This document shows, one piece after another, positions 1 to 7,778 of a stretch of DNA of 55,373 nucleotides. Within the stretch, counting starts at the first letter, position 1, and each line of letters starts with the position of its first letter. The DNA lies in assembly GCA_002868905.1 (NCBI GenBank), contig PKUA01000005.1:30636-86008 (forward strand). The letters are read 5' to 3'. The stretch is from Desulfuromonas sp. Lineage in GTDB: Bacteria > Desulfobacterota > Desulfuromonadia > Desulfuromonadales > Geothermobacteraceae. The notes beneath the pieces are model-generated. The model saw nothing but the letters and a program-made list of their open reading frames with translations. It did not search any database and was not told where the DNA came from. Both the position numbers and the translations under genes were made by a program.

Positions 1-117
1 CCATTTGCTGACCTCGCCGGCCTTTCTAACATTAGAATCTCTGCAAATTCCGATCCGGAGTGCTATTTTTAAACAAGAGAGTCACTTTTTTCGGACAGGC
101 TCCCGCGGGGGAATACT

Positions 118-1425
118 ATGGTGCGTATCGTCCTTGCATGCAGCATTCTCGCCGCTTCGGTGCTCCTGACTCAACCTGCTGTTGCCACCGAACCGGTCCC
201 GGTTCACTTTTTCACGGCTCCCAACTGCCCGCACTGCGCCGAAGCTCGCCCGGTCCTCGAAAACCTGGTCGAGCAACAACCGGCGGTGGTCCTGCACGAA
301 TACGACATCTGGAACGATCCGGACAGCTTCACCCTGCTGCGAAAACTGGTCGACACCCACGGTAAACACCCGTTGTCGACCCCGGCCATTTTCATCGGCG
401 ACCGGATGTGGCTCGGCTTCAACGCCTCGATGAAACGGCCGATCGAAAACGTCCTGGCAAGCTGCATCGCCACCGGCTGTTCCGATCCGCTGCAACGACT
501 GAACAATCCTCCGGCGCGGGCCAAAGAGCCGATCCCCCCATCCGTCCCGGCAGAAGCCGAAACCATCACTCTGCCGCTGCTCGGCGAGGTCAAGCTGGAG
601 CACGCCTCCCTGCCGCTGATGACCGTGACTCTCGGCCTGCTCGACAGTATCAACCCCTGCGCCTTCTTCGTCCTGCTGTTTCTGCTCGGTCTGCTGGTCC
701 ATGCCCACTCGCGCGGCCGCATGCTGCTGATCGGCGGTGTGTTCGTGTTGTTTTCCGGAATCATCTACTTCCTGTTCATGGCCGCCTGGCTCAACCTGTT
801 CCTCGTTGTCGGTCGCATTGCCCTCATCACCACGGTCGCGGCCCTGATCGCATTGATCGCCGCCGTCATCAACATCAAGGACTTTTTCTTCTTTAAACAG
901 GGCGTCAGCCTGACACTCTCCGAAGAGTCCCGCAGTCACCTGGGGAAAAAGATCCGCCACCTGGTGCACGCCGCCAGCCTGCCGGCGGCGATCGGCGGCA
1001 CCGTGGTGCTGGCCGTTGCCGCCAACAGCTACGAGCTGCTCTGTACCGCCGGGTTCCCGATGGTTTTCACCCGGATTCTGACTTTACAGGAATTGTCGAC
1101 CGCCGGATATTACGGTTACCTGGCAGCCTACAACATCATCTATATCCTGCCGTTGCTCGTGATCGTCACCGTGTTCAGCTGGACCCTCGGTGTCCACAAA
1201 CTGAGCGAATGGCAGGGACGGGAACTTAAACTGGTCTCGGGCATGATGATGCTGATCCTCGGCCTGACCCTGCTGCTGCAACCGGCCCTGCTGCACAAGA
1301 TCTGGGGAGCGGCCGGTATGCTCGGCCTCGCCCTGCTGGTGTCGGCCCTGATTATCCTGCTTTACAAACGGAGTCACCCCCTGACTGAACAATCGGGATC
1401 CCGATTCCGGAAACTGCCACATTAA
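118..1425 (+). CDS. Thioredoxin-like domain fused to CcdA/DsbD-like membrane protein
   Basis: 435 aa. A signal peptide (about residues 1-23) is followed by a thioredoxin/glutaredoxin-like domain with a CPHC redox motif at residues 37-40 and a cis-Pro (STP) near residue 89. A multi-spanning membrane domain follows from about residue 165 to 415. It carries SINPC (Cys181) in its first helix and a second cysteine in ELLCTAGFP (Cys309), the paired-cysteine pattern of CcdA/DsbD electron carriers. Inferred role: passing reducing equivalents across the inner membrane to an extracytoplasmic thiol partner. The ATG follows a GC-rich purine stretch. No cytochrome c maturation gene is adjacent, so the partner is unknown. 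The fold assignment is firm; the substrate is not. Confidence 0.8.
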   Translation: MVRIVLACSILAASVLLTQPAVATEPVPVHFFTAPNCPHCAEARPVLENLVEQQPAVVLHEYDIWNDPDSFTLLRKLVDTHGKHPLSTPAIFIGDRMWLGFNASMKRPIENVLASCIATGCSDPLQRLNNPPARAKEPIPPSVPAEAETITLPLLGEVKLEHASLPLMTVTLGLLDSINPCAFFVLLFLLGLLVHAHSRGRMLLIGGVFVLFSGIIYFLFMAAWLNLFLVVGRIALITTVAALIALIAAVINIKDFFFFKQGVSLTLSEESRSHLGKKIRHLVHAASLPAAIGGTVVLAVAANSYELLCTAGFPMVFTRILTLQELSTAGYYGYLAAYNIIYILPLLVIVTVFSWTLGVHKLSEWQGRELKLVSGMMMLILGLTLLLQPALLHKIWGAAGMLGLALLVSALIILLYKRSHPLTEQSGSRFRKLPH

Positions 1426-1654
1426 CCACAAGACGGAGGTGGGACAACTGCCAAACAATGGGGCAAATCTTGTCCCTGAAAAGAACTGTCTGAACGGGGA
1501 CTGACAAAACCGACAACAACCTACCATTGGCATCATTTCGCGGGACACTGGCCATTTTCCCTTCTGAATATTGGCTCAAGGCGAGGATATTATCGCGCCA
1601 ACCCTTCAATATAATTTTCTTTCGTCTGACACTTGGGTTTTCAGAAAAACCGGA

Positions 1655-1660
1655 TATAAT
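1655..1660 (+). promoter_or_regulatory. Candidate -10 box for the small lipoprotein
   Basis: TATAAT at 1655-1660 is preceded at 16 bp by TTGGGT (1633-1638), a half-matching -35. It lies about 64 bp upstream of the start at 1724. Assigned by eye only. Confidence 0.45.
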
Positions 1661-1723
1661 GAGAATACGAGGCCCATAAAGCAGTTGACGGCCAAACATA
1701 AAAGTCCAAAAAGGAGGCAAAAA

Positions 1724-1867
1724 ATGAAAAAAGTTTCTGCGGTTATCTTGTCGCTGCTTTTAGTTATGTCGCTGGCAGCTTGCGCCAAGACCATGGATGG
1801 CGAAAAAGCCCGGGTCAAGTGCCCAGCCTGTGGATACGAGTTTGACGTCCCTGCTGAGCGGCCTTAA
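1724..1867 (+). CDS. Small lipoprotein with a CPACG zinc-ribbon-like motif
   Basis: 47 aa. The start is fixed by a strong AAGGAGG at 1711-1717, 6 nt before ATG. A lysine-rich N-terminus, a hydrophobic helix and the lipobox LAAC (lipidated Cys about residue 20) predict a lipoprotein of about 28 mature residues. These include CPACGYEF, one half of a rubredoxin-like or zinc-ribbon knuckle; with the single CxxC it could bind metal only as a dimer or with a partner. It has its own candidate promoter and is followed by a strong terminator, so it is a monocistronic unit. Function unknown. Confidence 0.75.
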   Translation: MKKVSAVILSLLLVMSLAACAKTMDGEKARVKCPACGYEFDVPAERP

Positions 1868-1893
1868 TCAAACACTAAACAGTCATGACAAAA

Positions 1894-1920
1894 AAAGGGC
1901 GGTCGCAATGACCGCCCTTT
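1894..1920 (+). terminator. Rho-independent terminator
   Basis: A perfect 11-bp stem (AAAGGGCGGTC with GACCGCCCTTT, 5-nt loop) followed by a T-rich stretch, 27 bp after the lipoprotein stop. The A-rich 5' flank means it may also serve the convergent pgeF side. Confidence 0.85.
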
Positions 1921-1977
1921 CATTTTCTGCAAAAGTCCCGCACCTGTTTTGCGAGGCTTCGTCTTTTCCGTTCTGAA

Positions 1978-2772
1978 TCAGGTGAGCATGATGAACCCTG
2001 CCTGCCGTCCTGTGGTTCCCTTGTCGCGCCGGTGCGAGAACAGCAGCTCCCGGTGACAACAGGTGCACTCCTCAACACGACTGGTCGACTCAATCCGAAC
2101 ACCGACCGTTTCCAGCTGCAGCTCACAACAACGCTGCAAATCGAGCAGCCAGCGGCTGGCCGCCTGCTCACGGCTGATGCTTCCCCAGGGATGTCCGGCA
2201 GCAACAAACGCTTCCCGGACCGGCCGGTCGACCTGGTAGAGGTGCCCGCCGATGCCGGGTCCGACTGCGGCGAGCAGTTGGTCCGGGTGGCAACCGAACT
2301 GGTCCCGCATCGTCTTAACAACCTTCTCCAGCAACCTGGCGACCGCCCCCTTCCAGCCGACATGCACAGCCGCCACCACCTTCGCCTGGGGATCCCAGAG
2401 CAGGACGGGGTAGCAGTCCGCGACCAGCACGGCGAGCAGCAAATCGGGCTGGTTACAGACGATGGCGTCGCATTCAACCCGCTGAAAATGGCGCAGATCG
2501 TAATTGGGGGAATCAATCACCAGGACGTCGTCGCCATGGACCTGGCTGACGGTCAGCAGTTGCTCGCCCCCTGCCCCGAGAGCACGCGCGAGCGTCGTTC
2601 GATTCCCTTCGACGTTCGCCGGCAGGTCGTCGGTGTTCATCCCGAGGTTGAGCGAATTGTAAGGGGGGCGGCTGATCCCGCCATTGCGGGTGGAAAAACC
2701 GGCAACAACGCCGCCGCGCTTTTCCCAGCCGGGGTTAAAATAGCTGATTTTCCCCTTCCGGGTCAGTTGCAT
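1978..2772 (-). CDS. pgeF: Peptidoglycan editing factor / multicopper-oxidase-like YfiH family
   Basis: 264 aa, normal for the family (DUF152/PgeF). Three conserved metal-site residues are visible: His79 in SQVHGDD, Cys120 in VADCYPVLL and His137 in AAVHVGWKG. The C-terminus has the expected RDKGTTGRQAGFI. In E. coli this enzyme removes mis-incorporated amino acids from cytoplasmic peptidoglycan precursors; related proteins have been described as purine nucleoside phosphorylases/adenosine deaminases. The start has GAGGAG 9 nt upstream. It is the last gene of a minus-strand run after the 89-aa gene and rluD, 50 nt behind rluD. Confidence 0.9.
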   Translation of the reverse strand: MQLTRKGKISYFNPGWEKRGGVVAGFSTRNGGISRPPYNSLNLGMNTDDLPANVEGNRTTLARALGAGGEQLLTVSQVHGDDVLVIDSPNYDLRHFQRVECDAIVCNQPDLLLAVLVADCYPVLLWDPQAKVVAAVHVGWKGAVARLLEKVVKTMRDQFGCHPDQLLAAVGPGIGGHLYQVDRPVREAFVAAGHPWGSISREQAASRWLLDLQRCCELQLETVGVRIESTSRVEECTCCHRELLFSHRRDKGTTGRQAGFIMLT

Positions 2773-2822
2773 GATACAAAACTCCTCTTCAAACAGCTTT
2801 GTGTATGATAACCGGGAACAGT

Positions 2823-3791
2823 TTACACCCGGTACTTCTCCGCCAGGTAGGACAAAATGCGCTGCAAATCCTCCGGAGGCTCGCTTCGGAACTCAAGATA
2901 TTCCCCTTTAGCCGGATGTTCGAACCCGAGCAGCCTGGCATGCAGTGCCTGGCGGGCCAACGTTTCGACCAGTTTACGCAACTCAATATCCTTGATGGTT
3001 CCGGTCTTTTTCGATGACCCGTAGACCGGGTCTCCGACCAGAGGATGATTCATCTCGGCGAAATGGACCCTGATCTGGTGGGTTCTGCCGGTCTCGAGGG
3101 TCAGTCGCAACCAGGTGAGTCGATCCTGGTCGAAGCGCTGCAGCACCTTCCAACGGGTTACGGCACGGCGCCCCTGGCGACTCCTGCCGCTCATTTTTTT
3201 TCGATCGACAGGATGACGACCGATCGGCTGATCGACTGTTCCGGTCTCGGCCTCTACCAGCCCATGGACCAGGGCGAGGTACTGACGCCGAATGGAGTGT
3301 CGCTTGAACTGGCCGGCCATGGCCTGATGGGCGGCGTCATTTTTCGTCGCAACCATCACACCGGACGTGTCCTTATCGAGCCGATGAACAATACCGGGTC
3401 GCAGCACACCACCGATTCCCGCCAGGTCGCCACAATGATGCAGCAGGGCATTCACCAGGGTCCCGGAATCATGTCCCGGAGCCGGATGGACAACCATCCC
3501 CGCCGGCTTGTCGATCACGACCAGGTGTTCGTCCTCGAACAGGATGTCCAGCGGGATATTCTCTGGACCAGTTTCCATCGGAGTCGGGTCAGGGATATCA
3601 ACGACGACGACTTCGCCGCCCTTGAGCCGACAACCGGCCTTGACCCGGGAATCATCCAGCAGAACCCGGCCTTCATCAATAAGGCGCTTGAGCTGCGCCC
3701 TGGTCTGTTCGGGGAGACTTTCAGCGAGATACCGGTCGAGACGCTCAGGTGCGCGCCCGAACGGAAACACGAACCTTTGCGGTTCTGACAT
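2823..3791 (-). CDS. rluD: 23S rRNA pseudouridine synthase, RluD type
   Basis: 322 aa. An S4 RNA-binding domain lies at about residues 15-65. The RluA/RluD catalytic domain has the signature HRLDKDTSG with catalytic Asp139, and GRTHQIRVH further on. It isomerises uridines in helix 69 of 23S rRNA. Its ATG directly abuts the TAA of the upstream 89-aa gene with no good ribosome-binding site of its own, so translational coupling is likely. The rluD-pgeF order is common in bacteria, which supports both assignments. Confidence 0.92.
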   Translation of the reverse strand: MSEPQRFVFPFGRAPERLDRYLAESLPEQTRAQLKRLIDEGRVLLDDSRVKAGCRLKGGEVVVVDIPDPTPMETGPENIPLDILFEDEHLVVIDKPAGMVVHPAPGHDSGTLVNALLHHCGDLAGIGGVLRPGIVHRLDKDTSGVMVATKNDAAHQAMAGQFKRHSIRRQYLALVHGLVEAETGTVDQPIGRHPVDRKKMSGRSRQGRRAVTRWKVLQRFDQDRLTWLRLTLETGRTHQIRVHFAEMNHPLVGDPVYGSSKKTGTIKDIELRKLVETLARQALHARLLGFEHPAKGEYLEFRSEPPEDLQRILSYLAEKYRV

Positions 3792-4061
3792 TTACCAGAT
3801 GGGACTTTCGATTTTTCCGGCCTGTCGGATCATGACATCGACCATGGCCCGGTCGAACAGATGGTCGCGGTCAGGCATGTCCGCGGCGACACGCGAGTGA
3901 AAGTGCTCCCGGCCTTCCTGCAATTCTTCTTCGAGGATCTCGAAAATGTTGTCGTTTTTGATTCCCTCTTTGACCTTGTCCTGGTTGTACAGGGCGATAT
4001 CGGAGACAATCGCTCGCGCCAGGCGAAAAGCCAACTTCGGGTTGTCAACTAAACGGGCCAT
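3792..4061 (-). CDS. Conserved hypothetical protein, 89 aa
   Basis: No family recognised with certainty. The protein is soluble, mostly helical by composition and rich in acidic residues, without cysteines, a signal peptide or membrane segments. The start has a strong GGGAGG 7 nt upstream. The stop abuts the rluD start, so the two are probably coupled, and it is the first gene of the rluD-pgeF operon. The sequence has the look of small proteins found in front of rluD in Geobacter-like genomes (from memory, not checked). Confidence 0.75.
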   Translation of the reverse strand: MARLVDNPKLAFRLARAIVSDIALYNQDKVKEGIKNDNIFEILEEELQEGREHFHSRVAADMPDRDHLFDRAMVDVMIRQAGKIESPIW

Positions 4062-4192
4062 GTAGACCTCCCACTCTATCGAATTCAGGTCCAGGTCAAA
4101 CTTTGCCCACGCCTGTCACTCGCCAAAAGGCCGGGGACTCGGACGAGACCACAAGAAAAATCGTTTGAGATTGTCGTAGATTAGCGAAATCA

Positions 4193-4951
4193 CTATGCCT
4201 TGTCAACGCCAACCCTGTCAAGAAGCGAGAGCAGGTCATCATGGGACCCGCGAAAATCGGCTGAAAAATCTCCATTGCATCGATCGATCATCCATGTGTC
4301 GAGCAAAAAGGTCGCAATGCCGCATTCCGCGGCCGCCAGGTCATGCTCGGTGTCATTGCCGATCATCAGGCATTCCTCCGGGCGACGCTGCAACGTATCG
4401 AGCAACTGTTCAAAGTATCCCGGCTGCGGTTTGCAATACCGGGTGTTTTCATATGAGGTGATAAGGACAAAATCATCTTCGGTCAACCCTCCCCAGTTCA
4501 TCCGGGCCCGGATGAGCTCCATCGGAAAGACCGGATTTGTCGCCAATGCCAATTCCAACCTGCGCTCCCGCACCTTTGCCAGCAATGACGACAAAAATGG
4601 AGCAGGCGCCACGAAACCCTCCAGATCGTTTAACCCGTCCGCGCAGAAGGCGGCCAGGGAGTTGCGCACTCTCTCCCCGTCGATCCCGGTTGCCGCCTCA
4701 ATCCCCTGCAGAAAAAAATCCTCGTTGGTTGAATCTGCCTCGCGGCGGGCGAGCATGGCGTGAATGACACCGCGCACGGAGCGCGCGAATGCGATGATCT
4801 CCGCCCGTGCATTGAAACCGAGGTGATAGGCCATTCCTTCGAGGTAGGCGGGGATAAACCTTTCCATCGGGACCTGCAGCAAGGTTCCGTCAAGGTCAAA
4901 AAGCAGTGTATTTACCTGTCTGAGGTCGGGAGTGTTCACTGAAATACGCAT
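4193..4951 (-). CDS. HAD-family hydrolase (phosphoglycolate-phosphatase-like)
   Basis: 252 aa. Motif I FDLDGTL has nucleophile Asp19 and acid Asp21. Motif II is ALATNP, then a conserved Lys in YCKPQPGYF, and motif III is IGNDTEHDLAAA. A helical cap sits between motifs I and II (about residues 35-110). This is a phosphatase of small phosphorylated metabolites; the substrate cannot be read from sequence. It stands alone on the minus strand, 131 bp upstream of the 89-aa gene. No strong ribosome-binding site precedes the chosen ATG, so the start is moderately sure. Confidence 0.85.
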   Translation of the reverse strand: MRISVNTPDLRQVNTLLFDLDGTLLQVPMERFIPAYLEGMAYHLGFNARAEIIAFARSVRGVIHAMLARREADSTNEDFFLQGIEAATGIDGERVRNSLAAFCADGLNDLEGFVAPAPFLSSLLAKVRERRLELALATNPVFPMELIRARMNWGGLTEDDFVLITSYENTRYCKPQPGYFEQLLDTLQRRPEECLMIGNDTEHDLAAAECGIATFLLDTWMIDRCNGDFSADFRGSHDDLLSLLDRVGVDKA

Positions 4952-5179
4952 CGTCCGCTTAAAGTCAGAATTCTGCGCAGATCATAGCACGATCACCCCT
5001 TACCGGTCACGCACGGCGGCCAGGACAACGTAAAATCGGGCACGATCCGTACCGATTTCGGCGCCGTGACCAGTCCTGACCCAGGCTGACCGGTCTTGGG
5101 ACAAGAGTCTTTTTCATGGCAAAACGACCGGAATGGATCAGACTGTTGCCTGAGATGTCGATAGATATGAGTGAAAGAC

Positions 5180-5208
5180 TTGACTTAACCTGCAATGCAC
5201 GGTAAAAA
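5180..5208 (+). promoter_or_regulatory. Candidate sigma-70 promoter for the XRE-cupin regulator
   Basis: TTGACT at 5180-5185, a 17-bp spacer, then TAAAAA at 5203-5208, 29 bp before the start codon. The match is 5/6 and 4/6 to consensus; assigned by eye. Confidence 0.5.
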
Positions 5209-5237
5209 CATAAAAAGTCTTGCGAGGTTAGGTAGTT

Positions 5238-5834
5238 ATGACAAAATTCCGTGAAGATGTTAAGGAACTCCAGATCGGCCTGAAAGTGCGCCGTCTACGG
5301 CAGAAAAGACGGATGACTTTGCAGGATCTGGCTGATGCAACCGGTCTCTCCAAGCCGCTCCTCTCCCAGATCGAGAATGACCAGGTCATTCCACCGCTGG
5401 CAACCCTGCTAAGAATCTCCAAGGCATTCAAGGTCGGCATCGAGAATTTCTTCCAGGAGGAAGACAGCAGCGAAAAATGCATCCTGGTGAGGGCCGGAGA
5501 GAGCTCCAAGCTGATCCAGCGCGGACTGAGCCGCGGCGGGTCACCCCCCTACATCTACCACTCCCTCGCCTACGGAAAACGGGACCGGCATGTCGAACCG
5601 TTCCTCATGGAATTCGAGGCCCGGACCTGGGACGACTCCCTGCTGGTCGCCCACGAAGGCCAGGAGTTTCTCTACCTGCTCGAGGGAGAGGTCGAATTTC
5701 ATTACCAGGAGCAGATTCTCCACCTGAAACCCGGAGACTCGGTTTTTTACGACTCGAGCGAGCCCCACGGCTACGTCGCCTGCAGTGAAAAACCTCCCCG
5801 GGGGGTCGCCGTCCTCTACTCCGGGGAAACTTGA
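5238..5834 (+). CDS. XRE-family transcriptional regulator with C-terminal cupin domain
   Basis: 198 aa. A helix-turn-helix domain lies at about residues 13-67 (LQDLADATGLSKPLLSQIEN). A cupin domain occupies about residues 110-195 with EGQEFLYLLEGEVEF and the closing strand LKPGDSVFYDSSEPH. This is the SutR/PuuR-like layout in which the cupin senses a small ligand. The intergenic space on both sides suggests it is monocistronic; neighbouring targets are not evident. The 286 bp upstream holds only the candidate promoter and no other convincing gene. Confidence 0.88.
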   Translation: MTKFREDVKELQIGLKVRRLRQKRRMTLQDLADATGLSKPLLSQIENDQVIPPLATLLRISKAFKVGIENFFQEEDSSEKCILVRAGESSKLIQRGLSRGGSPPYIYHSLAYGKRDRHVEPFLMEFEARTWDDSLLVAHEGQEFLYLLEGEVEFHYQEQILHLKPGDSVFYDSSEPHGYVACSEKPPRGVAVLYSGET

Positions 5835-5867
5835 AACTGGGACCTGTTTTTGATCCCGGTGCTTTCT

Positions 5868-6032
5868 AGGAGCCTGTCGGACTATACGGGCCGAAGTGAA
5901 AATTCTGAAGTTTGAGACCGGATTTTTGGTCGTTTGAAGGCTCATAGTCATACCTATGGGCCAAAAAGGAGCGAAAATCCGGGCCGAACAGCTGGATTTG
6001 CAGCCGGCACATGGATAGTCCGACAAGCTCCT
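5868..6032. mobile_element. MITE-like element with 18-bp terminal inverted repeats
   Basis: 165 bp bounded by inverted repeats 5868-5885 and 6015-6032 that match in 17 of 18 positions (aggagc-c/t-tgtcggactat). The interior has no reading frame worth calling but contains a smaller hairpin around 5939-5962. It fills nearly all the space between the XRE gene and elbB. The size, ends and lack of coding fit a non-autonomous transposable element. No clear target-site duplication is visible. Confidence 0.6.
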
Positions 6033-6096
6033 TGTGACCCTTGGCGTGGTGAAACCAGCTCAGAGCAGATTCCACGCAAAACCAAAGGAGGAGCGT

Positions 6097-6759
6097 ATGG
6101 CAAAAGTCGGTGTCATTCTTGCCGGATGCGGCGTTTACGACGGTAGCGAGGTCCATGAGGCGGTTATCACCCTGCTCGCCATCGACCGCAGCGGGGCCGA
6201 GGCAATCTGTATGGCCCCCAACGTCGATCAAATGCACGTCATCAACCACCTCAAGGGGGAACCTGCCGAAGGTGAAAGTCGTAACGTGCTGGTCGAATCG
6301 GCCCGTATCGCCCGGGGCGACATCAAGGACATCGCCACCGTCAAGGCCGATGACTTCGACGCCCTGATCCTCCCCGGTGGTTTCGGTGCGGCCAAAAATC
6401 TCTGCGATTTCGCGGTAAACGGTCCCGACTGCACGGTCAACCCCGACGTAGCGAGGCTGGTACGCGAAACCGTCGCTGCCAAAAAGCCACTGGCAGCCGT
6501 CTGCATCGCCCCGGCGCTGCTGGCACGCGTTCTCGGCGAAGACAATATCTCCCCGGCACTCACCATCGGCACCGATGTCGACACCGGAAAGGCGATCGAC
6601 GCCATGGGAGCGAAACATATCGACTGCCCGGTTCGGGAAATCGTGGTCGACAAGGAGAACAAGATTATTTCGAGCCCGGCCTACATGCTGGCCGGTCGAA
6701 TCAGCGAAGCGGCCGACGGCATCGAAAAAACCGTCAAGACCCTTTTGGAGATGATCTGA
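6097..6759 (+). CDS. elbB: ElbB-type isoprenoid biosynthesis glyoxalase (DJ-1/PfpI superfamily)
   Basis: 220 aa, the usual ElbB length. Start chosen at ATG 6097 because AAAGGAGGAG (6084-6093) sits just upstream; an in-frame GTG 63 nt earlier lies next to the MITE-like repeat and has no such site. The N-terminus VGVILAGCGVYDGSEVHE, DALILPGGFGAAKN and the nucleophile-elbow Cys136 in AAVCIAPALL are typical. The E. coli protein shows weak glyoxalase activity. Monocistronic, 102 bp before rubredoxin. Confidence 0.9.
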   Translation: MAKVGVILAGCGVYDGSEVHEAVITLLAIDRSGAEAICMAPNVDQMHVINHLKGEPAEGESRNVLVESARIARGDIKDIATVKADDFDALILPGGFGAAKNLCDFAVNGPDCTVNPDVARLVRETVAAKKPLAAVCIAPALLARVLGEDNISPALTIGTDVDTGKAIDAMGAKHIDCPVREIVVDKENKIISSPAYMLAGRISEAADGIEKTVKTLLEMI

Positions 6760-6792
6760 TTTCGAAACACGCCCGAATCAAGACCACCAGGG

Positions 6793-6820
6793 TTGCAATT
6801 CAACAGAATTCGTCTAGACT
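6793..6820 (+). promoter_or_regulatory. Candidate promoter for rubredoxin
   Basis: TTGCAA at 6793-6798, a 16-bp spacer and TAGACT at 6815-6820, 42 bp upstream of the rubredoxin ATG. Each box matches consensus in four of six positions. Confidence 0.35.
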
Positions 6821-6861
6821 GGCGTGATATTTTCAATCTTGCCTGATACGGAGGTTTCAAC

Positions 6862-7020
6862 ATGGAAAAATTTCGTTGTGTCATCTGCGACTACATCTAC
6901 GATCCGGCTGAAGGCGATCCGGGCAACGGCATCGATCCCGGCACCCCTTTCTCCGACCTGCCCGACGACTGGGTCTGCCCTCTCTGCGGCGCCGACAAGT
7001 CCAATTTCGAGGCGGTCTGA
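6862..7020 (+). CDS. Rubredoxin
   Basis: 52 aa. Two iron-binding knuckles, [10 protein letters not shown] near the N-terminus and [12 protein letters not shown] near the C-terminus, supply four cysteines for one Fe. The intervening [15 protein letters not shown] and [11 protein letters not shown] are standard. A GGAG precedes the ATG at proper distance. It is a cytoplasmic one-electron carrier used by anaerobes with rubrerythrin, superoxide reductase or oxidoreductases for oxygen detoxification. It is followed by a long hairpin, so it is likely its own transcript. Confidence 0.96.
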   Translation: MEKFRCVICDYIYDPAEGDPGNGIDPGTPFSDLPDDWVCPLCGADKSNFEAV

Positions 7021-7029
7021 TTTTCAGCG

Positions 7030-7064
7030 AACAAAGCGGCAGGGAGTTTCCCTGCCGCTTTGTT
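7030..7064 (+). terminator. Strong hairpin after rubredoxin
   Basis: A perfect 15-bp stem with a 5-nt loop, starting 10 bp after the rubredoxin stop and ending 15 bp before lipB. The 3' side lacks a long T-run (TTGTTGATT), so it may be a terminator of modest efficiency or a processing/attenuation site between rubredoxin and lipB. Confidence 0.7.
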
Positions 7065-7079
7065 GATTAGGATAACATC

Positions 7080-7778
7080 GTGGGACCGACTACCGGACCA
7101 AGCTTCGCCTCCCTCCGCGTCGGGCAACTCTCATATGCGACCGCGTTGAGCCTGCAGGAGGAACTGCTCGATAAACGCCGTCGGAGTGATTGCGACACGC
7201 TTATCCTGCTGCAGCACCCACCAGTGATCACCCTTGGGCGCGGCGCTGACGACTCCGGTCTGAATAACACCGAAAGTTCTCTTCGTCAGTGCGGCATCGA
7301 CGTGCATCGCATCAGCCGTGGCGGCGAGGTGACCCTGCATAACCCGGGGCAGTTGGTCGGCTACCCGATCATCGACCTGTCGAATTACGGCCACGACCTG
7401 CACCGCTACCTGCGCTTGCTCGAAGAGGTGCTGATCCGCACGGCGGCCGATTATGGTATCACGGCCATACGCCAGCCCGGGAAGACCGGCATCTGGGTCG
7501 GCGAGAAGAAACTCGCCTCGATCGGGGTCGGGGTTCGGCGCTGGATAAGCTGGCACGGCTTCGCCCTCAACATCTGCAACGACCTGGAGCAATTTCGCCA
7601 CATCGTCCCCTGCGGAATGCCGGATGTCCGCATGACCTCCTTTAAGGAACTCGGTTCAGATCCGGTGAAGGTGACAACAGTCGAAGACGACCTGATACGG
7701 AATTTCAGCAAGGTTTTCCAGTCGCGTTATCAAGGAGAGTATGAACCGGAAACCGTCACGCAAACCTCCCTGGCTTAA
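7080..7778 (+). CDS. lipB: Octanoyl-[ACP]:protein N-octanoyltransferase
   Basis: 232 aa. The signature RGGEVTLHNPGQLVGYPI, catalytic Lys144 in GEKKLASIGV and Cys178 in FRHIVPCGMPD are all present. LipB moves octanoate from acyl carrier protein to lipoyl domains, the first step of lipoate assembly. It begins with GTG at 7080 and overlaps the start of lipA by 38 nt. The four genes lipB-lipA-trxB-thioesterase overlap or nearly touch and form one operon. Confidence 0.95.
   Translation: MGPTTGPSFASLRVGQLSYATALSLQEELLDKRRRSDCDTLILLQHPPVITLGRGADDSGLNNTESSLRQCGIDVHRISRGGEVTLHNPGQLVGYPIIDLSNYGHDLHRYLRLLEEVLIRTAADYGITAIRQPGKTGIWVGEKKLASIGVGVRRWISWHGFALNICNDLEQFRHIVPCGMPDVRMTSFKELGSDPVKVTTVEDDLIRNFSKVFQSRYQGEYEPETVTQTSLA

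Noticed and set aside
82-969. Long antisense frames such as the 295-aa minus frame opposite the thioredoxin-CcdA gene
   Set aside because: Shadow frames of GC-rich coding DNA; low-complexity Gln/Asp/Gly content and no homology.
5116-5205. 29-aa plus-strand frame (MAKRPEWIRLLPEM...)
   Set aside because: No ribosome-binding site; it overlaps the promoter proposed for the XRE gene.
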